The position numbers and the translations under genes are program-made. Below, piece after piece: positions 41,104 to 53,567 of a stretch of 64,000 nt of DNA (positions are counted from its first letter, which is position 1; each line of letters begins with the position of its first letter). The notes beneath the pieces were generated by a model. It made no database searches, had not been told where the DNA came from, and was given only the letters and a program-made list of their open reading frames with translations. The stretch is taken from assembly GCA_009667805.1 (NCBI GenBank), contig CM019064.1:272285662-272349661 (forward strand), in the 5' to 3' direction. This DNA comes from Leptobrachium leishanense (lineage: Eukaryota; Chordata; Amphibia; Anura; Megophryidae).

Positions 41104-41936
41104 AGCTCACACATGGATTTGCCCCCAGCTCATGGATTTGCCCCAGCTCATGGATTTGCCCCAGCTCACACATGGATTTGCCCCAGCTCACACATGGATT
41201 TGCCCCAGCTCATGGATTTGCCCCAGCTCACACATGGATTTGCCCCCAGCTCACACATGGATTTGCCCAGCTCATGGATTTGCCCCCAGCTCATGGATTT
41301 GCCCCAGCTCATGGATTTGCCCAGCTCATGGATTTGCCCCCAGGTCATGGATTTGCCCCAGCTCATGGATTTGCCCAGCTCATGGATTTGCCCCCAGCTC
41401 ATGGATTTGCCCAGCTCATGGATTTGCCCCCAGGTCATGGATTTGCCCCCAGCTCATGGATTTGCCCCCAGCTCATGGATTTGCCCCCAGGTCATGGATT
41501 TGCCCAGCTCATGGATTTTCCCCCAGGTCATGGATTTGCCCCCAGCTCATGGATTTGCCCCCAGGTCATGGATTTGCCCCCAGGTCATGGATTTGCCCCC
41601 TGCTCATGGATTTGCCCCCAGCTCATGGATTTGCCCAGGTCATGGATTTGCCCCCAGGTCATGGATTTGCCCCCTGCTCATGGATTTGCCCCAGCTCATG
41701 GATGCCCCCAGCTCATGGATTTGCCCCCAGGTCATGGATTTGCCCCCAGGTCATGGATTTGCCCCCTGCTCATGGATTTGCCCCAGCTCATGGATTTGCC
41801 CCCAGGTCATGGATTTGCCCCCAGCTCATGGATTTGCCCCCAGCTCATGGATGCCCCCAGCTCATGGATTTGCCCCCAGCTCATGGATTTGCCCCCAGCT
41901 CATGGATTTGCCCCCAGGTCATGGATTTGCCCCCAG
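41104..41936. repeat. Minisatellite, about 19-bp unit
   Basis: About 40 units of ccccagctcatggatttgc and variants (caggtcatgg, ctgctcatgg; 16-20 bp long). No stop occurs in any of the three plus-strand frames, so three long false proteins (MDLPPAHGFAPSSW-type) appear. It is not coding. Confidence 0.95.
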
Positions 41937-42017
41937 TGAGTTTACACATGGATTTGCCCAGCTCTCACCTGGATATTGCTCCAGGCCTCCAGCTCCGGTG
42001 TTCAGGGGTTGAGGGGA

Positions 42018-42270
42018 CCCAGATGCCGCCGGGCAGCGCGGGAGTGCCTGCCCGGTCCTGAAGAGTGCGTCCTGTTAAAGGCATGTGGCAGCGTGCGTGC
42101 GCAGGTCACGCGGTCCGGCCAGTCAGGTGGTACAGAGACTCAGTACCACCTGATTAGCCGGACCACGTGACCGGCTGCGCCTGCACGCAGCCGCCTCCCC
42201 TTTAACAGGACGCACTCTTCAGGACCGGGCAGGCACTCCCGCGCTGCCCGGCGGCATCTGGGTCCCCGGC
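42018..42270. repeat. GC-rich inverted repeat
   Basis: gacccagatgccgccgggca on the left is matched by tgcccggcggcatctgggtc on the right; the arms extend inward past gacgcactcttcaggaccgg to a centre near 42140. A strong cruciform or hairpin is predicted. Confidence 0.9.
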
Positions 42271-43639
42271 TCAAATCTCGGGGGGGGGCAATTGCCCCGT
42301 TGCCCCCCCTGGATCCGCCCCTGCGAGCTCAGCGTGTCAGCCGCGCGAGTACTTGGCTGCGGAGGAAGCGCTGCTGATCGCTGCGGCCCCCTGGTGCGGG
42401 CTGACATCTTGGATGTCAGCTCAGTCTCCGGGACCCCGGCCGCACGAATAGAGTCATAGAGTCTATTCCAGGCACACACACACACCCCCCCCTCCCCGCC
42501 ATGCAGGGAAGGTGCCTGAGGGGAAGGTCCTTTGGACCTCTCTCCCTCTCCATCGGTAAGGGGTACCGAAAAAAGGCAGGCACCGCTTTGAAGGGCAAAG
42601 GCTGTCCTTCCAAGTGGTGGCTGCCTTTAACCCCTGAGGTGCCAATACGCGATCCGGTGATTGCAGTCTAGTTCTGGTGGGGGCTGCCGTCTTGGATGGC
42701 AGCTCCACCTCCGGGACCCCCTCGTTACCTGACGTCATCTCGCATGGCGCGATGACGTCAGTTAGCCGGGGAACCCCTAGCTGCCTGGGGATTTCCTAAG
42801 GAAATCTCATGGTGGAGATAGGGGTTCCTTTGAACCCCCATATCTCCTGAACGATGGCAGCTAGAGGGTCATCTTTGGTGTCATTCAAAAGGCCAGAGCA
42901 AGTTATATTTAAAGAAACAAAAATTTAAAAAAACATTGTGTTTTTTTTGTTTTATTAATGCAGCAATATTGTCCCCATTTCAATTATAATGTGAACAATG
43001 ATGCTGCACTAACGATTTTTCCTATGGGGCGTTTGCTAAAAGTCATGTAATTTCCCCCAAAAAATTGTAACAAGTCCCCATTTCTAATTTTTTTAACAAG
43101 TGCACCCCATAGAAAATATAACCGCAAACCCTCGTATGATAAAAATGTGGAAAAAAAAATTACACGCTGTAGATGATTTAAAATTCAAATTTTATTGCAT
43201 TTCTTGTTATAATATTCAGGCAGGCAGGACATGATATATTATGAATCTGCCGGGAAGAACGATATATAATTTGTCTGGGTGGTATAATAAAATGTGACTT
43301 CAAATCGCGTTTAAACATTATAAGCGAAACCGGTAAAAAATTTGCTTGGCACACGGGGTGAAATGGCTCAAAAGGGTTAAAGCTGTAAAAGTCTGTAAAA
43401 TACCATTACTGTTTTTTAAAAGACCTTTATTATTTAGACACTTTTATTGGTTTGAATATCTATTAGAAGAATAGCATAGTTCTGATTTTTTTAATTTTAT
43501 TTTGTTTTCTGCTGTTTGGTTACATCTTTGGTGCACTACAAGGTGCCTGTGGTGAATAGTTAATTTACCGAACGGTTGGCGAAATTGAATCGCCGAAGTG
43601 CACTGAAGTACAAAGCACCCCTTACGTTTTGTGATCCGG

Positions 43640-44575
43640 TATATTTCTCAACATAACATCAACGCAAGAGGAGAATAACAAGTGACCTTGGTATTGTTAT
43701 TCTCCCGCTGCCCAAAATGTAACACTTCCTATACAAAGTAAAGGAAGTGTTAATTTACTGTAAGGAGCCGGGTGGAATAGAACAAGAGATGTTAAGTATA
43801 ACAGCCCAACTCGTTAATCATAATGACTTGGGATATGGACCTTAGTTTCCTAAATCCATTGCACTACAACACATCCTATTTAAACTTCGCTTTTGGCAGC
43901 CTTTGGGAATGTGGTTTTTGTGGTTATGGTGGAAACGGTTCTAAAGAAAGGAAGCATATAACTTTAATTATAGGTGTGTTCTCCAGCTGATATTCCATTT
44001 ATATATTAAATTAGCTGTATTTCCTTAAACCCTATTACCACTGGAAGCACATACCACAGTTTTGCTGGCTTTAAATTGCTTTATAATGGATCCCTCATGC
44101 TTTAAGTTGAAACATTTATTGATTTGTGTTTTTTTTTTATACTGGTATAATATTATTTGAATCTGAACAAAGGAATTTTATAGCATTTTTGGCATCTATG
44201 CCTACTGAATATGGTGTTCACATATTGCCTAAAATTTAAATATGCAGAACTCATACTTTATTAAGAACATTAAAGAAGACGATTGTTGTCATTTGAGATT
44301 TTTAAGCAGGGGACCAAGACAGGCAAGTGTTATGACAAACTGACCATGTTTCTCATCTCAGGGTGATGATATAATATGGAAAATATAAGATACTAAGCCA
44401 AGGAGAGCCTATTCTAATCACCCTTCAGTGTGAGTCCCAGGCGCTATCCATCAGCTGTATATTAGGAATAATGATCGAAGAAATATTCCGAATCAAACTT
44501 CAAGTGAGAAAAATAAAAACACTCCCAAAATAATGAATTCAACCCCATGTTACATACAACTTCCAAACCAAATCT
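43640..44575. other. No recognisable feature
   Basis: AT-rich sequence without an exon, long frame or familiar repeat. Confidence 0.6.
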
Positions 44576-44581
44576 TAAGGA

Positions 44582-45500
44582 GTTATTCAAAGAGTGCTGA
44601 ACTTGCCACCGAATGTTGAATTTCACCGTATGATGCAATTTCATGGCAATTAGCTTATTTAGAAAGCTGTCAATTTGCAAAATATTGGCGAATTGCCAGC
44701 GAAATACAGTGCAATACGCCTCAAATCACCGCAATCAGCGACCTTCAGTGACAGTGAAAATGTCCCATGGAGAAGTAACGGTTAATTTAATCAGAGAACG
44801 CGGAACAGCACCAAAATTCCCAGATTTCCGGGGCTTAAATTCGACAGGTTTAAACAGACTAATCCCATAGGTTTCACTGGAAAAGAATGGCATTTTTATA
44901 AAAAAAAATGATTTGACTGTTTATTCATCTCATTTTCAGCAAAAAGCCTTTTTATTTATTTATTTTTAGAATTTTTTTGTAATTTTTCTGGATTTTTCAG
45001 CAAAATTTTTGATTCCAATTTTTTAAATGCCATTATTTGTCAATTCTATAACAGACCATTTTATCGTTATTCATAGGACTGTATTTTTTATTTCCATGCA
45101 TTTTCATGCATTTTTTTGTTTTAAACACCATATAAAAATTGCATTTTTTATTCTTTCTTTTTTACCCCTGTTCGGCGGCTGATCGGCTTTTTTTTCGGTG
45201 GCATACGGAGACTGATCAGAGGCGTTCAGTGGATCAGCGACTGCATTCGGTGGTTTGCAGCTGCGATCGGGGATCTGGTGGATCGGTGGCTCCGTTTGGC
45301 AAGCTGCTGGTGTGTTTGGCAGTGTTCAGCACATCGTCAGTTGCTCTCAGTGGTCTGTTCGGCGGGCAGCAGTGGTGTTCAGCGGATACCTTCGGCGCAC
45401 TATGGGGACCCTGTGGTGATCTCTATATTCATCGTAGGGTCGGCAAATTGAGCTCGCTCAAGGGCGCTAAACGAGAGAGCACCGAAATTTTGGTGGTTTT
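44582..45500. mobile_element. Harbinger-type element, larger truncated copy
   Basis: Starts agttattcaaagagtgctga and shares caccgtatgatgcaatttc and ggggaccctgtggtgatc with 2203 and 39966. A ttcggcggctgatcgg repeat-rich middle at 45170-45400 gives chance frames. The right terminus is absent. Confidence 0.65.
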
Positions 45501-45972
45501 TAGTGGTTTTTATGCAAGCCTTAATAAATCCATTCCGGCAAAATACCTGTTCCACAGTTGTCACTAAAATGGGGATGGTAAGCAAGAAAATCTGTGCCTG
45601 CAGATTTTCATTACAAACTCCATTTTAGTGCAGCGATTCTGGTGTGTGCTTTGTCAGCGCCAAGCCGCAGAATGAAGCACAAGGCTGCCAGATGCCCAGT
45701 GGCATTGCACACTTCCGTGGGTATCGGCTTGTGGAGGCTGTAGGGCTCTGTGGAGCCCTGTGTGTTCAGGTGGCAGGTTCTCTCTCTCAAGATAGCACAG
45801 CGCCACGCAGGGAGACTAGGAACTATTTATTTCCTGTTTCACTATGCTTAAGAAGAGAAGAAACTTTGTAATAGGGCCCTTAACTAGGAAGATCGACTAT
45901 ACTTTATCTGCAAGGCACCTCTTGGTGAGTCAGTATCAAGTACAGTCGAGGTTGGTAAATTCTGGAGTAATA

Positions 45973-46850
45973 CCAGTGGCGTAGCGAGGGGGGCACTTGC
46001 CCCCGGGTGCCTGTCAGGGGAAATGGGCCAAAGCATTTCCCCAGTTTGGTGCCGATCTGGGGCGTCAACCACACCGGGCTAACATCATGTATGTCAGCCC
46101 TTGCTGTGGGACTGCCCCTGGTCATCTTGTGTTATGGTCATCAGCGAGTGTCATCTTGTGTGCATGCAATGTCATTACAAAGAGGGGTTCCCCCTGCCCA
46201 GCAGGGGAATCCAATACAAGAGATGCTGTGGTTCTTTGGACCCCCGTATCTCTTGAAACATGTAACCTAGGAGGTCCTTTTTGGTGACATTGGAAAGGCC
46301 AGGTATTTGACATGACCAGATAATCTGTAAAAATAAAAAAAGTAATTTTTATTTCTTGTTTTTCCCCAAAAAGAAGAAAGGCCTTTAATGTAGGAGGTCC
46401 TTTTTGGTGTCATTGGAAAGGACAGATCTTGGTCTTTCCAATGATACCAAACATGAACAGGTAATCTTTAAAAAAAAATTAAAAAAAAGAGGAAGTATTG
46501 CTCACTTTTCATTACCAAAGTGAATAATATTGCTGTACTACTTCACCTTCTCATTTCCTGCAGCAGCAGCAAGTGTGGAGGGGATGGAGCAATATGTTAG
46601 TACGCATTACTTCATCAAAAAGTTAATCTACTTCAAAAAGCGCAGGGATTCTTTGGACCCCAGCATCACCATTCTGTACTCCCCACAAGATCAAGTGAAA
46701 TGTCACTGGAAAGGATAGAGTCTGGCCTTTCCGATGATACAAAAAAATGACCATATAATGTGTAAAAATAAAAAAGTGAATTAAAATAAAAATTTCAAAA
46801 CCCTAGGAGAGGACTTGCCCCCAGGCGCCTCATGACCTTGCTACACATCA
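45973..46850. mobile_element. hAT-like element with CAGTGGCGTAGC end
   Basis: Left end cagtggcgtagcgagggggg followed by cacttgcccccgggtgcc. The right end is the inverted counterpart (gacttgcccccaggcgcctc, ccttgctacac). The interior has three copies of the aggtcctttttggtgtcattggaaag phrase, including hairpins at 46410 and 46702. No clear target duplication. Confidence 0.65.
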
Positions 46851-48769
46851 GAATTTTGTTCCTTGCAGAAAAATTGGGTTTGCAATTGGGCTCCATAGTT
46901 TTAACTTCTCAGACATGAAACCCAAGGTGCTAAAACAGATCAGACAGATTGGTATCTGTTTTGTTTTCCCTCAAGAAAAAGACTGAGCCCATGTTGTATT
47001 ACAATTTTACAAACATGTAGTAGCGTTATTTTGCCTGTCAACTGCCATAATGCATGCAGTTTCGAAATGTGCTTTTGAGCTTTTCAAGCACTGTTTCAGT
47101 ATAAATAAATAAATAATGCAAATTTGTTTCCCAGAAATCCACTAGGTCCTGGCAGTGGTTATATAAAAACAACTTGGTAGTGAAGCGGTTAAACCCTATA
47201 ACACTGAGCGCCAGGGACAAATATATACAACATTAATGTGAGTTTGTCCTAAAACAAAAACAAGCACCGTGAAAATGTAGTTTACTGCATTTTTAATTTA
47301 TCATGCATATAAGGAGCAATGGATTTCATCACGGATTATCATTGAGGGATAGAACCATGATCTAATGCTGTATGTAAATAATATGCAGTCAAAAGTTGGT
47401 GCATGAAATGTTTTAATACAACTGATATTTGAAATAAATGCAAAACCAGGCATAATTTTATATGCAGTATATAAACACTATCAGATATTTAACTATACTC
47501 CTTCGTAGCCAAGTGTTCTCAATGATAGGATCAAGGTTTAACTTAATCGGAGAAAGTGTATTAAATCAAATACAGGCGATTTATCATAAACTGACTGATG
47601 TGTACCAGGGACAAAAAATGAAAACAGAATTTAAGAATTCCAGTGTTGCAATCTTTTCCCTTCTCTCTTTTTTTTTAGGGGGGGGGGATTACTTTTCACT
47701 TTCAGAAAACATTCCTAATGTTTACTTTAATGCCTAAAAGTTAAATCATGTTGTGATAGAAATCGCATTCCATGTACATCCTTACACACTTCATTGTTTA
47801 CATTAGTCTCATTTGTCATGTTTATATTAATGCATATTTCATTGAAAATTCATGATAAGACTTATGAAATACTTTTCTTTCATAGATAGCATTCTTTCCA
47901 CTGACTCCTCCATGCAAATCTGATTTACTGCTAATCTGTTTGGGAGTTCCCGTGGTTTCAGAGCTATATTAGTACAGCGGCAAAAATGCGTGTCTGCTAT
48001 TGGCAACTTTCCTTGGTGTGTGCGAAATATAGAGTAATAATAATGACGTGTTCTATTACATAACCTGTATAAATCTTCCATCCATGCCTGCAAAGGGGAT
48101 ACAGTACACATATTGTTCATATGCAGGTAACAAGGGCAAGACCAGATCCACGAGCTCCACACAGTGAAACCCAAGGTCTATTAATACTGACTGAACACTT
48201 TTACAATATTTTAACATAATTGCTCTTTTACATAATTTTGATTTTGTTTTTTAATCTCCAGCATTTATACAGTGTCCCGTAGATATAAAATTTGGAATGG
48301 TGTAAACATAGGAGGTTCAGCCTATATCATTGGGGTGCATACACAGAACATTTTATTTTTTAGAAATTGTAAACAACTATAAGCAATCCATTTCTCTCTC
48401 TATATAATTAACCAAATAAGACCCACCCCTCAAAAAAATATATGAGATCTAAAAGATGAATAAGCAATACTAATTCATCCAGCCAGCACTCTCTCAGTAC
48501 AGACCTATGGGTGAAACATTGATATGAGCTTTACTGTTAGCTGGAAAATTAAAATGATTCTACAGGAAGTTGAACAAGTAAAAGACAAGCTAATTTAAAT
48601 GGCAATCTAAACGCCATAATAATTCATGCTGTATTCGTAGGTTTTGGTGCAAGGAAACAACATATGTGCAAGGAGGCTAGAGACATGGCTTCAAAGGTTC
48701 AGAAGAACCGATCCCTGGTGGTTGTCATGTTCTCCATTGCTTCATAAAAGACATTGGGCCCTATTCCAA
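46851..48769. other. No recognisable gene
   Basis: Unique-looking AT-rich sequence. A 111-codon minus-strand frame (47839-48174) is open, but its product (…CNRTRHYYYSIFRTHQG…) is not recognised and has no clear splice sites. Confidence 0.55.
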
Positions 48770-48771
48770 AG

Positions 48772-48876
48772 TTGGTGCTAACTTACCCAGAGCTGTTGTA
48801 AACTTACCAGAGCCGTTATAGTCTATGGAGTTGTTAAGATTACAACAGCTCTGTTTAAGATAGCATCAACTTTGGA
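48772..48876. mobile_element. Palindromic MITE-like repeat
   Basis: tccaaagttggtgctaactt at one end and taagatagcatcaactttgga at the other, with gagctgttgtaa / ttacaacagctc inside. Confidence 0.65.
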
Positions 48877-49397
48877 AGTTCACTTTGACCTGACAGGTCT
48901 CCCATCTTTCCAGTGGGTGAGGACGCTCCTGGTCCTGTGTAGCATTTGGCTTACAGTGCATCATTCTAGAGACACTATATCACTGGTGCACACCGTCTAC
49001 ATTTTCTGGTTAGGGCAGGATCCAGGGGTTCCGGCCCTCTCATATCCTTGCCAATGGGAAGGTACTTCCAAGTATAATAGTCCTTCCACTTCCCTGTTGT
49101 GGTTCATTGTCCCCTCCATTTCATCTTGTTTCTTGGCTCCTCTCATATTTGACTTTTGGCTTGGTTCTCGTTTTTCTTGAACTCTCCAATTCTCTGACCC
49201 TGGATAGATTGAATCTGTGTCATACCTAACTTGGCTTTGTTTTTTCCCCACTTATGTATATTTCCTGTCCAGACCATGGCTAATTTTTGACTACCCTCAT
49301 CCTGGTCTCTACAAGGATCTGTTTAATTTTAGGGTCTGTCCTGCCATTGTTGGGGTGGTATTGTGTCCTGGGCAATACCTCAGTGACAGTAGTAGGC

Positions 49398-50238
49398 TGT
49401 CACGGTGGGCCATGCCCGGGGTTGCGCCGCTCCTTTGTCCGTGGTCGCAGTTGTCATGGCAGTCGATATCCGGAACCCCTTATTCCAGGGTAATGTTTAC
49501 TGCCGGACAGAGTTCGTGGAGGGCGGTGTTCGCCAACCATTGAGCAACAACATCCGCCAACCACTTCCGGAAGTCGAGTCTAGCTGCAAACCAGAGGTAC
49601 AGGTCAGGAGTGGTACCCAATCACAAGGCTTGACCGGCGATCCTATAACAGAGCGGGGAGTCTCTTCTATCCTCCAATAGGAGGGCCTGTGGCTCCATTT
49701 AAGGTGCTTCCTTCCTCTCTGTCGTCGCCCTAGCGTGGTTCTTTATACGCCTAGTGCCTTGTTGCGAAACTCTGTGATTATTATCTATTGTCTTCCTAGT
49801 TATTCGATCCCGGCTTGTCTCGTTAATCCGGTCTTCTGGCGCCCCAACATTTTGGCTTTGTTTTACCGGACCTCTCCTCCTCTATCACATTTTTGGGATT
49901 ATTGTTCCATTTTCTAAACCATTACTACTGATCATAACCCGACCGTTATTAAGGACCGGTTAGTCAGGGTATACTGTGCTACCATATTCAGCTGGTTGCT
50001 TGACTGTGGCATCCCACCTATTTCCTGTGTCTTCTAAACATTACTACTGATCATAACCCGGCCATTATCAAGGACCGGTTAGCCAGAGTGTGTTGTGCTA
50101 CCATACTTAGCTGATCGTTTATCTGTGGTACTCCACCTATTACCTGTGTATCCTATTATTCTTACTGACCAAATCCCGGCCGTTATTAAGAGAGTGTGTT
50201 GGCTTGTTGTCTGCGAGCAGGGTTGGCCGATCCTGACA
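49398..50238. mobile_element. Solo LTR with 5-bp TSD (TAGGC)
   Basis: 841 bp, starting TGTCACGGTGGG and ending CGATCCTGACA, with taggc at 49393-49397 and 50239-50243. TG...CA ends plus a 5-bp duplication indicate a solo LTR, probably of a Ty3/gypsy-type element. It contains a tandem repeat at 49918-50190. Confidence 0.82.
49918..50190. repeat. Tandem repeat, about 120-bp unit, 2.3 copies
   Basis: The unit has cattactactgatcataacc, aaggaccggttag and cccacctattacctgtg-type text. Two full imperfect copies and a partial third lie inside the solo LTR. Confidence 0.8.
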
Positions 50239-50243
50239 TAGGC

Positions 50244-51280
50244 TAATTGGGTAGATCAGTTGATCTGCCTATTTGTCCTTAACTCACATAGACCATAGAA
50301 CATACAGGTTTGTGGGAGGAAACATGGAGCCAAGACCTCATTGCATGCTGGAACATACAGACTAAAGGTCTGTGTGAGGAACGTTTAAGCCCTCTCAGAC
50401 CAAAATTTAGGCTCTCACTGTTTTGTCAGCTTAAGTACATGCATGGTGTTTTACCCATTGAGCCGGCACACACAAACCGCAGTCTCATATAATAACTGCT
50501 ATCTGTGACTAGGTTGCAGCTAAGAGATATTTCCAAAGCTATGTTATCTGAATTGAGTTATCGTCTGAATTTGCTATCAGCTTATTGGTGAATAGGGCTG
50601 GTGCCGAGTAGCAGCCCAGAGATTAATTGGATGCTAAGCCACTATGTAAACCAGAGGCAAAAGTGATATTAGCAGACAGATGAACATATTCAGGAAAATC
50701 TGTATCTTTTCTGTTACCGATATGAAATTTCTCTCTCTGCCTTGCAGAAACGGTTAAAAAGCATGGGTCAATAAACTCTCCAACAGATGCGTTACACATT
50801 GTTACACAGGATAGTTAACACATCTACTGGATCAGCTGACCATGAAACAGTTATTGAAAGTGATGACCGAGAGCATTGAAAGTGATGGTCACAATTTAAT
50901 GTGCAGCATTGTCAGTGTCACATGCATTGAGGGCAGCACTATGTTTACAGTTGAGTGAATTTGGTTTTCCGGCGAGCTGTGAACGCTCTACTGTATATTC
51001 CTTTGGCCTACATATCCACAAATGCCCTGTCAACTTAAAGATTGACAGGACATTATGCAAAATAAAATGCTGCCACTACGTGGCCCATGCCGATTGTGTA
51101 TTCTCTTGACTTGCCATGTAGGTTTATACTGGTAGCTGTACATAGCATGGCTGCCAATAAACGATAGGGGCAATCTGTTTTCATATATATGATAGTATTA
51201 AAAAAAAATTGAGTGATTTCTTCTTTACAGTAAATCTCTGTGGAATCTATTGGTGGATGTCAAATCGTTGGCTTTGGACA
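50244..51280. other. No recognisable feature
   Basis: No exon, frame or repeat family identified. Confidence 0.55.
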
Positions 51281-51285
51281 CGATC

Positions 51286-51466
51286 AGGGTTATTCAGAGA
51301 GAGGTGAAAACTAGGAGAATGACTGGAGAAGTGAAAATTCTAGGTCAAAATAGCCAAACCAGAAAAATTCTCCCATTTATCTCGCTTTCCAAATCAGCTA
51401 TTTTGACATAGAAGTTTCACTTCTCCAGTCATTCTCCTGCTTTTCACCTCTCTGAATAACCCTAAT
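51286..51466. mobile_element. Palindromic Harbinger-type MITE
   Basis: Starts cagggttattcagagagagg and ends cacctctctgaataaccct. Halves are complementary, with core attctaggtcaaaatagc. Confidence 0.82.
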
Positions 51467-51978
51467 ATGTTTTGTTAGAAGTGAAATGTCTACCAATAAG
51501 TGAGGTAAACATAGCTCTTGTATACTGAGTGGATATAAAAGGACCTCCACCCTTGTTCTTCTGGTTTGTTTTAGGTGAAGTTGAGTTAAACTATAAATTT
51601 GCACTTTCAATACCAATGTTTCATGTAGTCTTGTATAATCCATTGGCAGCAGAAGAGTAAATGGAAATAGATTTATAGTCATAAATAAACATAAGTATGC
51701 AAAATTGTTTTTAAGGAAGTCAGAGGCTCCTAAAATAGACTTGGCAAGTTGTTTTTGGAAAGGAATGTATTTTTCCTTTTAGTGCACTTAGTAATGCAAT
51801 GGACACGTGCCGAGGTTTGGTCCAGGCCACCTTTCACGAACTGAGCATCTGTTCCCTAAAAAAAGTGTTCTTCTTGCCGTATGCAAGAATTAAAGCAGTG
51901 GTTGCTCCTCCATACGGGCACAAGGGGCAGTGCCCTACCATAAATTTTGGAATAAAATAAATATTAAGAAATTAAATT

Positions 51979-52130
51979 ACATAGAAACATAGAAAAATGT
52001 CGGCAGATAAGAACCTTTCGGCCCATCTAGTCTGCCCAATTACATGGATACTTAACCTGGATTTATCTTTTGTTTATGCCTTATGCCTATCCCATGCCTG
52101 CTTAAATTCCATTACTGTTTTGGCCTCATA
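51979..52130 (-). mobile_element. CR1 LINE 3' tail
   Basis: acatagaaacatagaaaaat and the gggccgaaagg complement are as in 38252. Only the 3' UTR and the last codons are kept. Confidence 0.8.
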
Positions 52131-52483
52131 AATTTTTTTCTGATGTTTTTTATGTCATTTAACATATGCCTCATCCACAGAATGTGTTATGACCCTTTAA
52201 GCAGTGTCATTGTCGCCTCAACAGTTGCCAGACAGAGTAAAAAAAAAAGAAGAAAGATTACATAAGTATTTGCCTCTGACCGGCATCCAGAAATCTGATA
52301 AGCGCTCTATGGTAGATTTTCAAAACACGAACCACACTGTTATCAGCTCTCCTGCTGCTGGCTAATTGAGCTTTGCCGGGCAGTCAAACAAACCGTCCAT
52401 AAAAGCTCTGTTGAGGCTGGAATGCTGATTTTTTATTTCCTGCTACACAAACAAGACACACAAGGTCTTATCCCCATAAAGGG

Positions 52484-52905
52484 CACTATCACCTGCTGTG
52501 AGCTAACCCTAGCGTTGGCATGTTTTTGCATTAGCGCCAGGTTAAATGAGTCTAGCCTCTCACCACAAACGGGAAAAATCACTTAGCGCGTCGCTATTAG
52601 CGATTCGTACCGCGAGCTTACTGTACTTTCCCCGTCCTATCCTTAACATGGGCAGTGCAAGAGATCTTTAGCGTTATTGTAACTAACAGATCACTTGGTG
52701 TGTGCGTTAATTTCTGGAGCGACGCTAATTGCAAAAATTTACCTACTGCTCAACCCTGGTGCTATCTCCAAAAAAAACACAAAAATGAGGTCCTCGCCCA
52801 AAATTAACAGGCAATTGAAAGGCATGCAGCACAGGTGTTCTCTTGGCCCCATACATCATAGTAATGGATCTGGTCAGCAATGTCGCTGCTGTTGCAGTGA
52901 TCTCT
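52484..52905 (-). repeat. Dispersed repeat, inverted copy of 15000-15415
   Basis: Reverse complement shares long blocks with 15000-15415 (tagcgattcgtaccgcgagc; ggccccatacatcatagtaa). A partial relative may lie at 55930-56040. Confidence 0.65.
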
Positions 52906-53567
52906 ATTATGATATATATGTATCCTTTATTCACATATATTCTAATTCTAATATATAGCCTAATTTTAAACATTTTATGCTGGGGGTTATTTATAGTATG
53001 TAAGCAGTTGATTATTAGGGTGACTGGGTGGACCATGTTTAAAGGGACACATGGATAAGTCTTGCCCTGAACATGTATTATTTATATGCTGCAGCAGGGA
53101 AATTATTGTCGCTCCCCTGGCCTTCCTTTTGGATCTATTAAATGCATTGTAATGATTCTACATGCTGTTGGGTGGCATTTATCATACAATGCCCATCAGC
53201 CTTAATTATTATATCTGTGCATACAGTCATGGCCGAAATTGTTGGCACCCCAGACATTTTTCCAGAAAATCAAGTATTTCTCACAGAAAAGTATTGCAGT
53301 AACACATGTTTTGCTATACACGTTTATTCCCTTTGTGTGTATTGGAACAAAACAAAAAAAGGGAGGGAAAAAAGCAAATTGGACATAATGTCACACAAAA
53401 CTCCAAAAATGGGCTGGACAAAATTCTTGGCACCCTTTCAAAATTGTGGATAAGTAAGATTGTTTCAGGCATGTGATGCTCCTGTAAACTCACCTGGGGC
53501 AAGTAACAGGTGTGGGCAATATAAAAATCACACCTGAAAGCAGATAAAAAGGAGAGAAGTTCACTTA

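Larger units (their letters stand above)
40402..42323. mobile_element. 1.9 kb TIR element carrying two minisatellites
   Basis: Starts caggggcggatccagag and ends ctggatccgcccctg, a perfect 15-bp terminal inverted repeat (CAGGGGCGGATCCAG). A 5-bp direct repeat cgagc flanks it (40397-40401, 42324-42328). The ends resemble hAT non-autonomous elements. Cargo is two tandem arrays and a GC-rich inverted repeat. Confidence 0.78.
40378..43376. mobile_element. piggyBac-like element with TTAA flanks
   Basis: Starts cccttttagctgctgcggg after TTAA (40374-40377) and ends ggctcaaaaggg before TTAA (43377-43380). No transposase is seen. It contains the 1.9 kb element at 40402-42323 and, to its right, text resembling 5600-6400. 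Confidence 0.75.
39966..43612. mobile_element. Harbinger-type element interrupted by nested insertions
   Basis: The left part (39966-40377) carries gggattattcagaaagcacc and caccgtatggtgcaatttt. The right part (about 43381-43612) carries gtgcctgtggtgaatag and gaattgaatcgccgaagtgc-type text. The two match 2203-2800 and 44582-45500 once the piggyBac-like insertion is taken out. Confidence 0.7.

Noticed and set aside
41113..42061. Three overlapping 255-309 codon frames in the 19-bp array
   Set aside because: They arise from a stop-free tandem repeat in all three frames, with no splice signal or domain.
47839..48174. 111-codon minus-strand frame
   Set aside because: No recognisable family, no convincing splice sites, and composition like its surroundings.
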